This document shows positions 10,921 to 19,747 of a stretch of 64,000 nt of DNA, one piece after another. Position 1 is the first letter of the stretch. Each line of letters starts with the position of its first letter. The notes under the pieces were generated by a model. That model did not search any database, was not told the DNA's origin, and worked only from the letters and a program-made list of their open reading frames with translations. A program made the position numbers and the translations under genes. Source of the DNA: Chitinophaga chungangae (GTDB lineage Bacteria; Bacteroidota; Bacteroidia; Chitinophagales; Chitinophagaceae); assembly GCF_017742215.1 (NCBI RefSeq), contig NZ_JAGHKP010000002.1:530737-594736 (forward strand). Reading direction: 5' to 3'.

Positions 10921-11075
10921 GCTTCATAATCATTCTAAAACGCGTCTGTTTCAATCTTTTCTATCCCGCACTCCAACATTTTTTCAATATTAGTCACGAA
11001 CTTTATTTATAAAATATTTTTATAATCTATAAAGATATTCTATATTGCACGAACATAACCTATACCGACGTACCT

Positions 11076-11588
11076 ATGAAAACCAGATATTTTCTCCCGG
11101 CCATCGGCCTCATCGCCGCATTGTGCTTCACCGCCTGCGAAAAAAAAGATCCCTTCAAGGATAACAAAAGCGAAGGTTATCTTACCCTGAAGCTGGACGG
11201 GCAGGAACTCACGGTTACCAAACAACTTACCGGAAGCCTGCACGACACCGCGGCCAACGCCATGCTGGTAGTCAGCGGCATGACCAGCGACAATCAACTC
11301 GTTACCGTCAATATCCTGTTCCCGGACAAACAGCTGAAACCCGGCACCTACAACCTCGATCTGAACGGCTTCAACTCCCTCGGATGGATGAAAACGCTTG
11401 GCTCCAGCGAAAGTTATGCGGCAGACGATCTCACGATCGGCGCTTCTTCGTCCATCAAAATTGAATCGGTGAGCGAAACAGCCGCCAAAGGCACTTTTTC
11501 CGGCGTGCTTATTCACGATGTGGACGAGACTAAAAAGAAAACCATTACCGAAGGCAAATTCGATGTAACGGTGCTTAAAATGTACTAA
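11076..11588 (+). CDS. Putative lipoprotein of unknown function
   Basis: 170 aa. The signal peptide ends in lipobox CFTAC, giving a lipidated Cys21 followed by EKKDPF. The mature part is beta-rich (SEGYLTLKLDGQELTV, LKPGTYNL, TAAKGTFSGVL), resembling small Bacteroidetes surface or periplasmic lipoproteins of the DUF6252 kind. No catalytic motif. Preceded by an AT-rich stretch (10990-11050) and followed by a bidirectional terminator. Confidence 0.75.
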   Translation: MKTRYFLPAIGLIAALCFTACEKKDPFKDNKSEGYLTLKLDGQELTVTKQLTGSLHDTAANAMLVVSGMTSDNQLVTVNILFPDKQLKPGTYNLDLNGFNSLGWMKTLGSSESYAADDLTIGASSSIKIESVSETAAKGTFSGVLIHDVDETKKKTITEGKFDVTVLKMY

Positions 11589-11735
11589 CCGATTTTATCA
11601 TACCATGTCCTATTTATCCCAACTTACCTGATTTGATGCCGGCGGCATCAAGTAGCAAAATAGAAATGAAAACAGTTAAACGACAGTAGAACAAAGTCCA
11701 TTCGTCTTCCGGCGCACGCGACTTATCAGACAGAC

Positions 11736-11777
11736 AAAAAGGGCTACCAGTGACGACTGGAAGCCCTTTTCTCTTTT
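11736..11777. terminator. Bidirectional terminator between convergent genes
   Basis: AAAAGGGCTACCAG / CTGGAAGCCCTTTT around a 6-nt loop with A- and T-rich flanks. It serves the lipoprotein gene (plus) and the SIMPL gene (minus). Confidence 0.8.
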
Positions 11778-11796
11778 AGTTCAATTCAGTATACCC

Positions 11797-12519
11797 TTAT
11801 TTGATCCCGAACACGGCCCTTACTTCGGCGCGTACTTTGATCGTTTTGAAATCGATATTGGAATCAGGAGCGCCGCCCATATCGGCTGCCGCGGCTTTGA
11901 ACGTTCTCACGTTCGCCATTTCGGGGCGCACGTCGCTGTAATGATCGGTGTTGAATTCCTGTATCTCGATCACGCCGCCGATCTTTTCATCGATAGCGGC
12001 CAGCAGGTATTCGGCTTTGGCTTTCGCGGCTTTCAGCGCGTTCGTTTTTACCTGTTTGCGGTACTCTTCCATTTTGCTGCTGGAGAAGGAAGCGATGTTC
12101 ACGCTTTCAATGCCTTCTTCGTCTACCGCCGCGAGAATGCCGTTGATCTTGTCGAGCCTGTTCAGCTTCAGACGGTATTGTTTACGCGCCATAAAATCTT
12201 CGGGCGTTTTTTTCTTTTTCCACCACTGGTCGTAGTTGTAACCGAACACATTTTCGATGGTGAAGTTTTCTTTGGCGATGCCGGCGGCTTCCACCGCTTT
12301 CTGCAGCTGCGATTCCAGCGTGGTGATGGCTACTTTCTGCGTTTTGTTCTTCATGTACTCACGCAGCGTGATATTCAGCCAGATCTCGTCCGGGGTGATC
12401 TCGAGCTCCGCGGAACCAGTTACTTCGATCTTCTTAACCGGGGGTTTGGTTTCAGTAGTCTGTGCAAAGGATGTAGCTGTCATAATGAGTGCCATTAATA
12501 ATACGGTTAATCTTTTCAT
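11797..12519 (-). CDS. Secreted SIMPL-domain (DUF541) protein
   Basis: About 240 aa from MKRLTVLL (12519), chosen because it begins a clean signal peptide (cleavage near TSFAQ). The mature protein has the SIMPL/DUF541 pattern: VTGSAELEITPDEIWLNI at the start, YRLKLNRLDKINGIL in the middle, and the Lys/Ala helix AKAKAEYLLAAIDEKIG. Family members are periplasmic or outer-membrane-associated proteins linked to stress tolerance; the mechanism is unknown. Confidence 0.85.
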   Translation of the reverse strand: MKRLTVLLMALIMTATSFAQTTETKPPVKKIEVTGSAELEITPDEIWLNITLREYMKNKTQKVAITTLESQLQKAVEAAGIAKENFTIENVFGYNYDQWWKKKKTPEDFMARKQYRLKLNRLDKINGILAAVDEEGIESVNIASFSSSKMEEYRKQVKTNALKAAKAKAEYLLAAIDEKIGGVIEIQEFNTDHYSDVRPEMANVRTFKAAAADMGGAPDSNIDFKTIKVRAEVRAVFGIK

Positions 12520-12643
12520 TGCTTTCAGTTTTAAATTCACAGTCAGGATGCAGGGGATTACCTGGTTTCCATATGCCCTTTTGGGCTTTAACTTTTTTTT
12601 GTGTTTTTGAGTCAGGTTAATAATGAGGGTGTAACGTTCGGGG

Positions 12644-12651
12644 CAAAGATA
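12644..12651 (-). promoter_or_regulatory. TAnnTTTG promoter box for the SIMPL gene
   Basis: Minus-strand TATCTTTG followed by CCCC, about 124 nt before the ATG. It overlaps the short gap after the mfd stop. Confidence 0.45.
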
Positions 12652-12663
12652 TGTTACAATTGA

Positions 12664-15600
12664 TTAACTGCGTGCGTCTGTCATTTTGCGGAGGAAGCCG
12701 TGGAGGTCGTTCATGTTTTTGATCCGGTCCACGATCAGCATGAAGTTTTTGCCGATCTGTTTGAGGCGCGCGTTGTTGGTGCGCGTTTGAATGTAATGCA
12801 GGATGTGCTGGAATGTGGGCGATTCGAAATACGGGCTGTCAGGATTATTGATAAAATAACAGCGCAGCGTTTCCTCTTTGAGGATCATTTTTTCGAAACC
12901 CAATTCTATCGCCATCCAGCGGCTGCGTATCATCGTGAACAGATCGGCCACCGGCCCGGGGATAGGCCCGAAGCGGTCTTCCATGCCTTTGATGAACTCC
13001 TCCAGCTTGTCTTCTTTGGTGATATTGTCCAGCTCCTGGTAAAGGTTCAGCCTTTCCTGGATGCTCTCCACGTACGAATCGGGGATAAGTATTTCCAGGT
13101 CGGTGTCTATCGTACAATCGTTGATAAAATCTTTCTTTTCTTCCAGCTGTTCTTTGAACAGGTCTTTGAAGTCGGTCTGTTTCAGTTCGCGGATGGCTTC
13201 GTCCAATATCTTTTGATACATATCGAAACCGATCTCCGCAATAAACCCGCTTTGTTCGCCGCCTAATAAATTTCCCGCGCCGCGGATATCGAGGTCGCGC
13301 ATCGCGATCTGGAAACCGCTGCCCAGCTCACTGTGCTGTTCCAGGGTGGATAAACGTTTGCGGCTGTCTGCCGGAAGCGTGCTCATCGGCGGCGCCAGCA
13401 GGTAACAGAACGCTTTTTTATTGCTTCGCCCTACCCTTCCGCGCAGCTGGTGAAGGTCGCTGAGGCCGAAGTGATGCGCGTTGTTGATGATGATGGTGTT
13501 TGCATTGGAAATATCCACGCCGCTTTCGACGATATTGGTGCATACCAGCACGTCGTATTTACGGTCGATGAAGTCCAGGATCACTTCTTCCAGCTTATGC
13601 CCTTCCAGCTGGCCATGCGCGGTGGCGATGCTCAGGTCGGGGCACAGTTCCTGGATCAGGCCGGCCATTTCACGCAAACCGTTGATCCGGTTGTGAATAA
13701 AATACACCTGCCCGCCGCGTTCCGTTTCATAATAGATCGCATCGCGGATCTGCTCCTTGTCCCATACCGCCACTTCCGTTTCGATCGGCTGGCGGTTGGG
13801 GGGCGGCGTATTGATCACGGAAAGGTCGCGCGCGCCCATAAGGGAAAATTGCAGCGTTCTCGGGATAGGCGTTGCCGTTAGTGTGAGCGTGTCTACGTTC
13901 ACCTTCATCGTTTTCAGCTTTTCCTTGGCGGTTACGCCGAATTTCTGTTCTTCGTCTATCACCATCACGCCGAGGTCTTTAAACTTCACTTCCTTTCCCA
14001 GCAAGGCATGCGTGCCAATGATGATATCTATTTTGCCTTCTTCGAGGCGTTTGAGCGTTTCTTTCTTTTCTTTCGCCGATTTGAAACGGTTGATGTAGTC
14101 CACCGTGCAGGGGAAATCTTTCAACCTGTCGGAGAATGTTTTGTAATGCTGAAAAGCGAGGATGGTGGTGGGAACCAGCACCGCGGCCTGTTTGCCGTCT
14201 ACCACGGTTTTAAACGCGGCGCGCACGGCCACTTCTGTTTTACCAAAACCTACGTCGCCGCACACGAGCCTGTCCATCGGCGAAGCGGATTCCATATCGC
14301 GCTTTACATCGGCGGTGGCCTTGCTTTGGTCCGGCGTGTCTTCATAAATGAACGACGCTTCCAGCTCAGTTTGCAGGTAAGTATCGGGCGTATGCGCAAA
14401 CCCTTGCTGGGCTTTACGCGCGGCGTAGAGTTTGATGAGGTCTTTGGCGATGTCCTTTACTTCGGTCTTCGCCTTCTCCTTCAGTTTTTCCCATGCGTCG
14501 CTGCCGAGTTTGTTCACTTTCGGCGCCACGCCTTCCTTGCCGGTGTATTTGCTGATCTTGTGCAGTGAGTTGATGTTCACGTACAGCAAGTCGTTGTTTT
14601 TGTAAATGATGCGGATGGCTTCCTGCATCTTGCCGCCGGATTCGATCTTCTGCAACCCGCTGTACACGCCCACGCCATGATCGATGTGGGTCACGTAATC
14701 GCCGGGCTGCAGCTCTTTCAGCGTTTTCAGGGTGATCGCCTTGTTTTTGTTGTAGGCTTGTTTCACCTTGTATTTATGATAACGCTGGAAGATCTGGTGG
14801 TCGGTATAACACACCACTTTCAGGTCGTTATCGATAAAACCCGTGCTGATGGCGACCGGTATCGGGTAAAAGGGAATGTCCGCCTTCAGGTCTTCGAAAA
14901 TACTGCGCAAACGTTCCAGCTGGCGCGGATTTTCGGCGAAAATGAAGATGGAGGATTTATTGCTGTTGTGTTTACCGAGGTCTTTGATCAGCAGGTCGAA
15001 CTGGCGGTTGAACACCGGCTGTTCCGCCGTTTGATAAACGATCTCCTGTACGCCCGCGGGCACATTGCTGAAATTAAAATGCGGGCCGAACACGACGCAG
15101 GCGCGTTTCAGCAATTGCTGCATCAGGTTTTCGGCGGTTTCGAAATCTTCGGCGCCCAGCAGCATTTCTTCATCGTCGCTTACCCGCACTTTGTTGCCGG
15201 TCTGCAGCCAGTCCGCCAGCTTTTCTTCCATCTGGCCGATCACGCCCTGTACGTAAGACGGGTCTTTGATCCACACAACGGTGTTCTCCGGGAGAAAGTC
15301 CGGCAGGCTCATTTTCTGGTGGGTAACGGCCCGCGTGTCCATATTGGCGATGAGCGTTACCTGCATGAGCTTGCGCTCGCTGAGCTGTGTTTCGGGATCG
15401 AACAGGCGGATGGAATCCACTTCGTCTCCGAACAGCTCCATGCGGTAGGGCTTTTCGTTGCCGAAAGAATAAATGTCGAGAATGCCGCCGCGCACTGCGT
15501 ACTGGCCGGGGCCGTACACGAAGTCGGAATGTTCGAAGCCCCAGCTGACGAGCTTTTCCAGCAATGCGTCCACCTTCAGGGTTTCGCCGACCTTTACATG

Positions 15601-16035
15601 CACCATATTGGCATTGTAAGCGGTGTTGCCGGCTACTTTTTCGTACAGCGCCTCCGGGTAGGTGATCAGGACCTTTTTATGCGTATTCCCCCCGGTGAGC
15701 TTCATGAGCGCTTCGGTGCGCAGCATGCTATGACTGCTGTTATATTCCTGGAACTGGCCTGTTTTTTTAAAGGAATCCGGGAAATAAAAAATGTCCAGCG
15801 CCTGGGTCAGCTGTTCGATATCGTTGTGAAAGTAGGCGGCTTCCTCTTTGTCGTTGAGAATAAAGAGGTGGTTGCAATCCGTGGCATTCCAGGCGGCGGA
15901 GGCCACGAAAGGAGCCGCGCTGCCCGTAAGGCCGGTGAGGTGAAAATAGCGGGGTTCGGGCAATATGATCCCGTCCGCCAGTGATTTCAGGCGGGGGTCG
16001 CGCTCATATAACTGTAAAACACCCTGCAAATTCAT
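12664..16035 (-). CDS. mfd: Transcription-repair coupling factor
   Basis: 1123 aa. Mfd is a DNA translocase that removes stalled RNA polymerase and recruits UvrA. Order seen: UvrB-homology N-terminus, RNAP-interaction/CarD-like region (LQPGDYVTHIDHGVGVYSG), RecG-like translocase with Walker A GDVGFGKTE (near residue 592), DEEQKFGV box, TATPIPRTL and GRVGRSNKKAFCYLL, then the C-terminal TRCF domain (ERLNLYQELDNI). Full length. The promoter box ends 8 nt before the ATG. Confidence 0.98.
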   Translation of the reverse strand: MNLQGVLQLYERDPRLKSLADGIILPEPRYFHLTGLTGSAAPFVASAAWNATDCNHLFILNDKEEAAYFHNDIEQLTQALDIFYFPDSFKKTGQFQEYNSSHSMLRTEALMKLTGGNTHKKVLITYPEALYEKVAGNTAYNANMVHVKVGETLKVDALLEKLVSWGFEHSDFVYGPGQYAVRGGILDIYSFGNEKPYRMELFGDEVDSIRLFDPETQLSERKLMQVTLIANMDTRAVTHQKMSLPDFLPENTVVWIKDPSYVQGVIGQMEEKLADWLQTGNKVRVSDDEEMLLGAEDFETAENLMQQLLKRACVVFGPHFNFSNVPAGVQEIVYQTAEQPVFNRQFDLLIKDLGKHNSNKSSIFIFAENPRQLERLRSIFEDLKADIPFYPIPVAISTGFIDNDLKVVCYTDHQIFQRYHKYKVKQAYNKNKAITLKTLKELQPGDYVTHIDHGVGVYSGLQKIESGGKMQEAIRIIYKNNDLLYVNINSLHKISKYTGKEGVAPKVNKLGSDAWEKLKEKAKTEVKDIAKDLIKLYAARKAQQGFAHTPDTYLQTELEASFIYEDTPDQSKATADVKRDMESASPMDRLVCGDVGFGKTEVAVRAAFKTVVDGKQAAVLVPTTILAFQHYKTFSDRLKDFPCTVDYINRFKSAKEKKETLKRLEEGKIDIIIGTHALLGKEVKFKDLGVMVIDEEQKFGVTAKEKLKTMKVNVDTLTLTATPIPRTLQFSLMGARDLSVINTPPPNRQPIETEVAVWDKEQIRDAIYYETERGGQVYFIHNRINGLREMAGLIQELCPDLSIATAHGQLEGHKLEEVILDFIDRKYDVLVCTNIVESGVDISNANTIIINNAHHFGLSDLHQLRGRVGRSNKKAFCYLLAPPMSTLPADSRKRLSTLEQHSELGSGFQIAMRDLDIRGAGNLLGGEQSGFIAEIGFDMYQKILDEAIRELKQTDFKDLFKEQLEEKKDFINDCTIDTDLEILIPDSYVESIQERLNLYQELDNITKEDKLEEFIKGMEDRFGPIPGPVADLFTMIRSRWMAIELGFEKMILKEETLRCYFINNPDSPYFESPTFQHILHYIQTRTNNARLKQIGKNFMLIVDRIKNMNDLHGFLRKMTDARS

Positions 16036-16043
16036 GAAGATTG

Positions 16044-16051
16044 CAAAGATA
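16044..16051 (-). promoter_or_regulatory. TAnnTTTG promoter box for mfd, close to the start
   Basis: Minus-strand TATCTTTG then CAATCTTC then ATG. The predicted transcript start is only about 3-4 nt before the ATG. Confidence 0.55.
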
Positions 16052-16170
16052 AGGCATTTTGAACAGATGCGATTTAAGGCGGATTTCGGTTATTGTTAAT
16101 TTTTTGCGTAATTTAATTGAGGTCAGCATCTGAGATAAAGCCCAATTCATTTTACGTAAATCCTTCATAC

Positions 16171-16896
16171 ATGTCCGAACAATGGTACACAGGCGTGGTG
16201 ACGAAGATTGTGAATGAGACGCATAATACAAGGAGGTATTGGATCCGCGTTCCGGAAAAAGCCGCTTTTGAGTTCAAGCCGGGTCAGTTTGTTACCCTCG
16301 ACCTCCCGATCCACGAAAAGAAAAACAAACGGTGGCGAAGTTATTCCATCGCGAGCCATCCCAACGGTTCGCCGGAGATAGAGCTGGTGATCGTGCTGCT
16401 GGAAGGCGGCGCGGGCACAACGTACCTTTTTAACGAAGTACGCGAGGGCAGCGAACTGCTGTTGCAGGGCCCTTTAGGCAAATTCACGCTTCCCGAGCCG
16501 ATGGAAAAAGATCTTTTTCTTATCTGCACTGGTACGGGCATTGCGCCATTCCGCTCCATGGTGCATCATTTGCATCTTCACCAGCTGCCGCATCCCAACA
16601 TCTACCTGATCTTCGGCGTGCGCTACGAAAAAGATATTTTATACAAGGAAGAAATGCGGCAACTGGAAGCCGAAATGCCGGGTTTTCACTACCTGCCCAC
16701 GCTTTCCCGGGAAGACAGCGGGTTATGGACGGGCCGGAAAGGTTACGTGCATTCGGTGTACGAAGAACTGCTGGCGGACCGCAGGCCGGCGAATTTTTTC
16801 CTTTGCGGTTGGAAAGCCATGATAGACGAGGCTAAACAGAAGATCACGGCCATGGGGTACGACCGGCATGACATTCATTTGGAATTGTACGGATAA
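16171..16896 (+). CDS. FAD/NAD(P)H oxidoreductase, ferredoxin-NADP reductase family
   Basis: 241 aa from MSEQWYTG (16171). The FAD-binding barrel shows FKPGQFVTLD and RSYSIAS (FAD site). The nucleotide-binding lobe shows GTGIAPFRSM and FLCGWKAMID. No 2Fe-2S cysteine cluster is visible, so it is a stand-alone reductase that probably passes electrons between NAD(P)H and a ferredoxin or flavodoxin (inference). It shares a bidirectional terminator with convergent glyS. Confidence 0.88.
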   Translation: MSEQWYTGVVTKIVNETHNTRRYWIRVPEKAAFEFKPGQFVTLDLPIHEKKNKRWRSYSIASHPNGSPEIELVIVLLEGGAGTTYLFNEVREGSELLLQGPLGKFTLPEPMEKDLFLICTGTGIAPFRSMVHHLHLHQLPHPNIYLIFGVRYEKDILYKEEMRQLEAEMPGFHYLPTLSREDSGLWTGRKGYVHSVYEELLADRRPANFFLCGWKAMIDEAKQKITAMGYDRHDIHLELYG

Positions 16897-16913
16897 GATC
16901 ATCAACCGGAAAT

Positions 16914-16945
16914 AAAAAGGGCTGACCAATGGTCAGCCCTTTATT
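16914..16945. terminator. Bidirectional terminator between FNR-like gene and glyS
   Basis: AAAGGGCTGACC / GGTCAGCCCTTT, a perfect 12-bp stem with a 3-nt loop and A/T flanks. Confidence 0.88.
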
Positions 16946-16963
16946 GTATTGGCTTTTGTCGCT

Positions 16964-18394
16964 TTAGTCCATCATCGATTTCATCACCATTTCCTTCACG
17001 CTTGCCAGCGGGATGCGCTCTTGCTCCATGCTGTCGCGGTGGCGCACGGTAACGGTGCCGTCTTCTTTCGTCTGGTGGTCGATGGTTACGCAGAACGGCG
17101 TACCGATCGCGTCCTGCCGGCGGTAACGTTTGCCGATACTGTCTTTTTCCTCGTAATAGCAGTAGAAGTTTTTCTTGCAATCGGCCATCAGTTCTTTCGC
17201 GATCTCAGGCAGGCCGTCTTTTTTCGTTAACGGAAGAATCGCCAGTTTGATCGGCGCCAGTTTCGGCGGGAACTTCAGTACCACGCGGCTGTCCTGCTTA
17301 TCGCCCGTGCTCAGGTCCTGCTCTTCATATGCTTCGCTGAGCACCATCAGGCAGCAGCGGTCGAGACCGATAGAAGTTTCCACTACGTACGGGATGTAGT
17401 TCTGGTTGATCTCCGGGTCGAAGTACTGCATTTTTTTGCCGGAATATTGTTGATGCTGGCTCAGGTCGAAATCGGTGCGGGAGTGAATGCCTTCCACTTC
17501 TTTAAAGCCGATCGGGAAATTGTATTCGATATCCACGGCCGCGTCCGCGTAGTGCGCGAGTTTCGCGTGATCGTGGTATTGCAGGTGCTCGGGTTTCAGG
17601 CCGAGGCTTTTATGCCATTTCATCCGCTCTTCTTTCCAGTAAGCGTACCATTCCTGCTGCGTGCCGGGGCGAACGAAGAACTGCATCTCCATCTGTTCGA
17701 ACTCGCGCATGCGGAATACGAACTGGCGTGCAACGATCTCGTTCCTGAAAGCTTTGCCCACCTGCGCAATGCCGAACGGGATCTTCATACGGCCGGTCTT
17801 CTGCACGTTCAGGAAGTTCACGAAAATACCCTGCGCGGTTTCGGGGCGGAGGTAAATTTCACTGGCTTCTTCGGCCACGCTTCCCAGCTGGGTGGAGAAC
17901 ATGAGGTTGAACTGCCTGATGTCCGTCCAGTTGCCGGTGCCGCTTACGCCGCAAACGATCTTTTTATCTTCGATGAACTTTTTCAGTCCCGCGTAATCAT
18001 TTTCTTTCAGCAGTTCTTCCATATTGGCGATCACCGCGTCTTTCTCCGCGTCGGGCAGCGTGTCTGCATAAGCTTCGATCAGGTGGTCTACACGGTATCT
18101 TTTTTTGCTGTCTTTATTATCGATCATCGGGTCGCTGAAATTGTCCACATGGCCGGAAGCCTTCCAGATCGTGGGATGCATGAAGATCGCGGAATCGATG
18201 CCCACGATGTTTTCGTGCATCTGCGTCATGCTTTTCCACCAGTAATCGCGGATGTTCTTTTTCAGCTCGGCGCCATACTGACCGTAATCATATACCGCGC
18301 TCAACCCGTCGTAGATCTCGCTGGATTGAAAAATAAAACCGTATTCTTTACAGTGCGAAATGATCGCCTGGAACTTGTTCTGATCTGTTGCCAT
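16964..18394 (-). CDS. glyS: Glycyl-tRNA synthetase, single-chain dimeric type
   Basis: 476 aa class II synthetase. Motif 2 region RNEIVARQFVFRMREFEQMEMQFF and motif 3 region ETSIGLDRCCLMVLSEAY are visible, along with RPETAQGIFVNF. The C-terminal anticodon-binding domain (LAPIKLAILPL) is intact. It is the alpha-2 form rather than the alpha2-beta2 E. coli form. A perfect TATATTTG box lies 7 nt before the ATG, so it can be expressed apart from upstream mazG. Confidence 0.98.
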   Translation of the reverse strand: MATDQNKFQAIISHCKEYGFIFQSSEIYDGLSAVYDYGQYGAELKKNIRDYWWKSMTQMHENIVGIDSAIFMHPTIWKASGHVDNFSDPMIDNKDSKKRYRVDHLIEAYADTLPDAEKDAVIANMEELLKENDYAGLKKFIEDKKIVCGVSGTGNWTDIRQFNLMFSTQLGSVAEEASEIYLRPETAQGIFVNFLNVQKTGRMKIPFGIAQVGKAFRNEIVARQFVFRMREFEQMEMQFFVRPGTQQEWYAYWKEERMKWHKSLGLKPEHLQYHDHAKLAHYADAAVDIEYNFPIGFKEVEGIHSRTDFDLSQHQQYSGKKMQYFDPEINQNYIPYVVETSIGLDRCCLMVLSEAYEEQDLSTGDKQDSRVVLKFPPKLAPIKLAILPLTKKDGLPEIAKELMADCKKNFYCYYEEKDSIGKRYRRQDAIGTPFCVTIDHQTKEDGTVTVRHRDSMEQERIPLASVKEMVMKSMMD

Positions 18395-18401
18395 AGTCGC
18401 G

Positions 18402-18409
18402 CAAATATA
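18402..18409 (-). promoter_or_regulatory. TAnnTTTG promoter box for glyS, close to the start
   Basis: Minus-strand TATATTTG, then CGCGACT, then ATG. The predicted transcript start is about 2 nt before the ATG. Confidence 0.6.
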
Positions 18410-18463
18410 AAATCGAAATTCGAAACAACGTATTACATTAAAAATACGTTTTTAATCAATTGG

Positions 18464-18790
18464 TTATCTTAATTTTTCATTATCCTTATGGCGGTTTGCG
18501 TCGCGGATGTTCTTTTTGTCGAAGTTCTTTTCCAGCGCCACGCCCAGGTCGATGCCGGTTTGATTGGCCAGGCAAAGCAGCACCCAGAGCACGTCCGCCA
18601 GTTCATCCGCCAGTTCTTTCTTTTTGTCTGATTCCTTGAACGACTGGTCGCCGTACCGGCGAGCCATGATCCTCGCCACTTCCCCCACTTCTTCGGTGAG
18701 GATGGCCATGTTGGTGAGCTCCGAAAAATACCGGACGCCGGTGGTATTGATCCATTGGTCTACCCGTTCCTGGGCTTCTTGGATGGTCAT
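18464..18790 (-). CDS. MazG-like nucleotide pyrophosphohydrolase
   Basis: 108 aa, an all-alpha NTP pyrophosphatase. Metal-binding acidic motifs are visible: LTEEVGEVAR (E33, E34, E37) and ELADELADVLW. Length fits the single-domain MazG-like group, which hydrolyses non-canonical (d)NTPs to the monophosphate. It follows dtd by 26 nt on the same strand, suggesting co-transcription of two quality-control enzymes. Confidence 0.9.
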   Translation of the reverse strand: MTIQEAQERVDQWINTTGVRYFSELTNMAILTEEVGEVARIMARRYGDQSFKESDKKKELADELADVLWVLLCLANQTGIDLGVALEKNFDKKNIRDANRHKDNEKLR

Positions 18791-18816
18791 GTTCGTGATG
18801 TTTTTATAAAGGTAAC

Positions 18817-19269
18817 TTACTCGCGGTTTTTTGAATCGATGAGGATGGTGACAGGCCCGTCGTTGATCAGCGCCACCTGCATGTCTGCCCCGAATTCGCC
18901 GCAGCCGGGCGTTTTGCCGAGGTCTTTTTCCAGCTGCGTTTTCATTTGTTCGTACAGCGGGATGGCGGTTTCGGGGCGGCTGGCGCGGAGATAGGAAGGG
19001 CGGTTGCCTTTTTTCGTAGAGGCGTGCAGGGTGAACTGGCTTACCAGCAGGATGTTCCCGCCGGTTTCGAGCACGCTTTTGTTCATCACGCCGGCTTCGT
19101 CGTTAAAAATGCGCAGGTTCACGATCTTGGCGCTGAGCCAGGCGATGTCTTCCGGGCCGTCTCCATCTTCGATGCCAAGCAGTACGAGCAGGCCGCTGTC
19201 TATGGCTGATCTCACGGAGCCGCCGATGGAAACGGAGGCCCGGGAAACGCGTTGTATCACTACCCTCAT
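18817..19269 (-). CDS. dtd: D-aminoacyl-tRNA deacylase
   Basis: 150 aa from MRVVIQRVSRASV (19269); upstream in-frame sequence is out-of-phase arfB sequence and is not part of the gene. DTD signature motifs are present: the active-site SQFTLHAST and the Gly-cisPro-type loop NDGPVTI. It hydrolyses D-amino acids and glycine mis-attached to tRNA. Divergent from arfB with only 43 bp between starts; mazG follows. Confidence 0.97.
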   Translation of the reverse strand: MRVVIQRVSRASVSIGGSVRSAIDSGLLVLLGIEDGDGPEDIAWLSAKIVNLRIFNDEAGVMNKSVLETGGNILLVSQFTLHASTKKGNRPSYLRASRPETAIPLYEQMKTQLEKDLGKTPGCGEFGADMQVALINDGPVTILIDSKNRE

Positions 19270-19281
19270 GATTATTCGTCT

Positions 19282-19289
19282 TACATTTG
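19282..19289 (+). promoter_or_regulatory. TAnnTTTG promoter box for arfB
   Basis: TACATTTG, 23 nt before the arfB ATG, inside the 43-bp divergent gap with dtd. Confidence 0.5.
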
Positions 19290-19312
19290 TGCTTAAAGAT
19301 AAGCATAAGGTT

Positions 19313-19714
19313 ATGCTGGACGTATCATCGGAAATAAAATTCAGGACCGCCCGCAGCGGCGGCAAAGGCGGGCAGAATGTAAACAAGGTGGAAACCATGG
19401 TGGAAGGGTATTTCGACATAGCGGCCTCCGTGCTGCTCGACGAAAGCCAGAAAACACGGCTGCTGGCCAAACTGGCAGACAAACTGAACGCCGAAGGGCT
19501 GCTGCAGGTGAAAAGCCAGACGGAGCGCAGCCAGCTGGGCAACAAAGGCGAAGTGATCCGCAAGATGAACGAATTGCTGACCAAAGCGCTCGTAGTGCCG
19601 AAAAAACGCATCAAGGTGAAACCCACCAAAGCCATGATCGAAAAACGCATCCAGTTCAAAAAACGCCTGAGCGAGAAAAAAAGCAACCGGCGGAATAACT
19701 TTGGAAACGACTAA
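19313..19714 (+). CDS. arfB: ArfB/YaeJ-type ribosome-rescue peptidyl-tRNA hydrolase
   Basis: 133 aa from MLDVSSEIKF. The release-factor catalytic motif is seen in SGGKGGQNVNKVET, and a C-terminal basic tail (KRIQFKKRLSEKKSNRR) is of the kind that enters the empty mRNA channel. It lacks the codon-recognition domain of RF1/RF2, so it rescues stalled ribosomes rather than terminating normally. The flippase gene follows in the same frame after the stop. Confidence 0.93.
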   Translation: MLDVSSEIKFRTARSGGKGGQNVNKVETMVEGYFDIAASVLLDESQKTRLLAKLADKLNAEGLLQVKSQTERSQLGNKGEVIRKMNELLTKALVVPKKRIKVKPTKAMIEKRIQFKKRLSEKKSNRRNNFGND

Positions 19715-19747
19715 ACCAACCACTATTTTTGGATCAAATTCATCGCA

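Noticed and set aside
12580..12610. GCCC-TTTT-GGGC hairpin upstream of the SIMPL gene
   Set aside because: Stem of only about 4-5 bp and no gene end nearby on the plus strand.
18817..19686. Longer 289-residue reading of dtd
   Set aside because: The extension is antisense to arfB; the true start MRVVIQRV (19269) matches the family.
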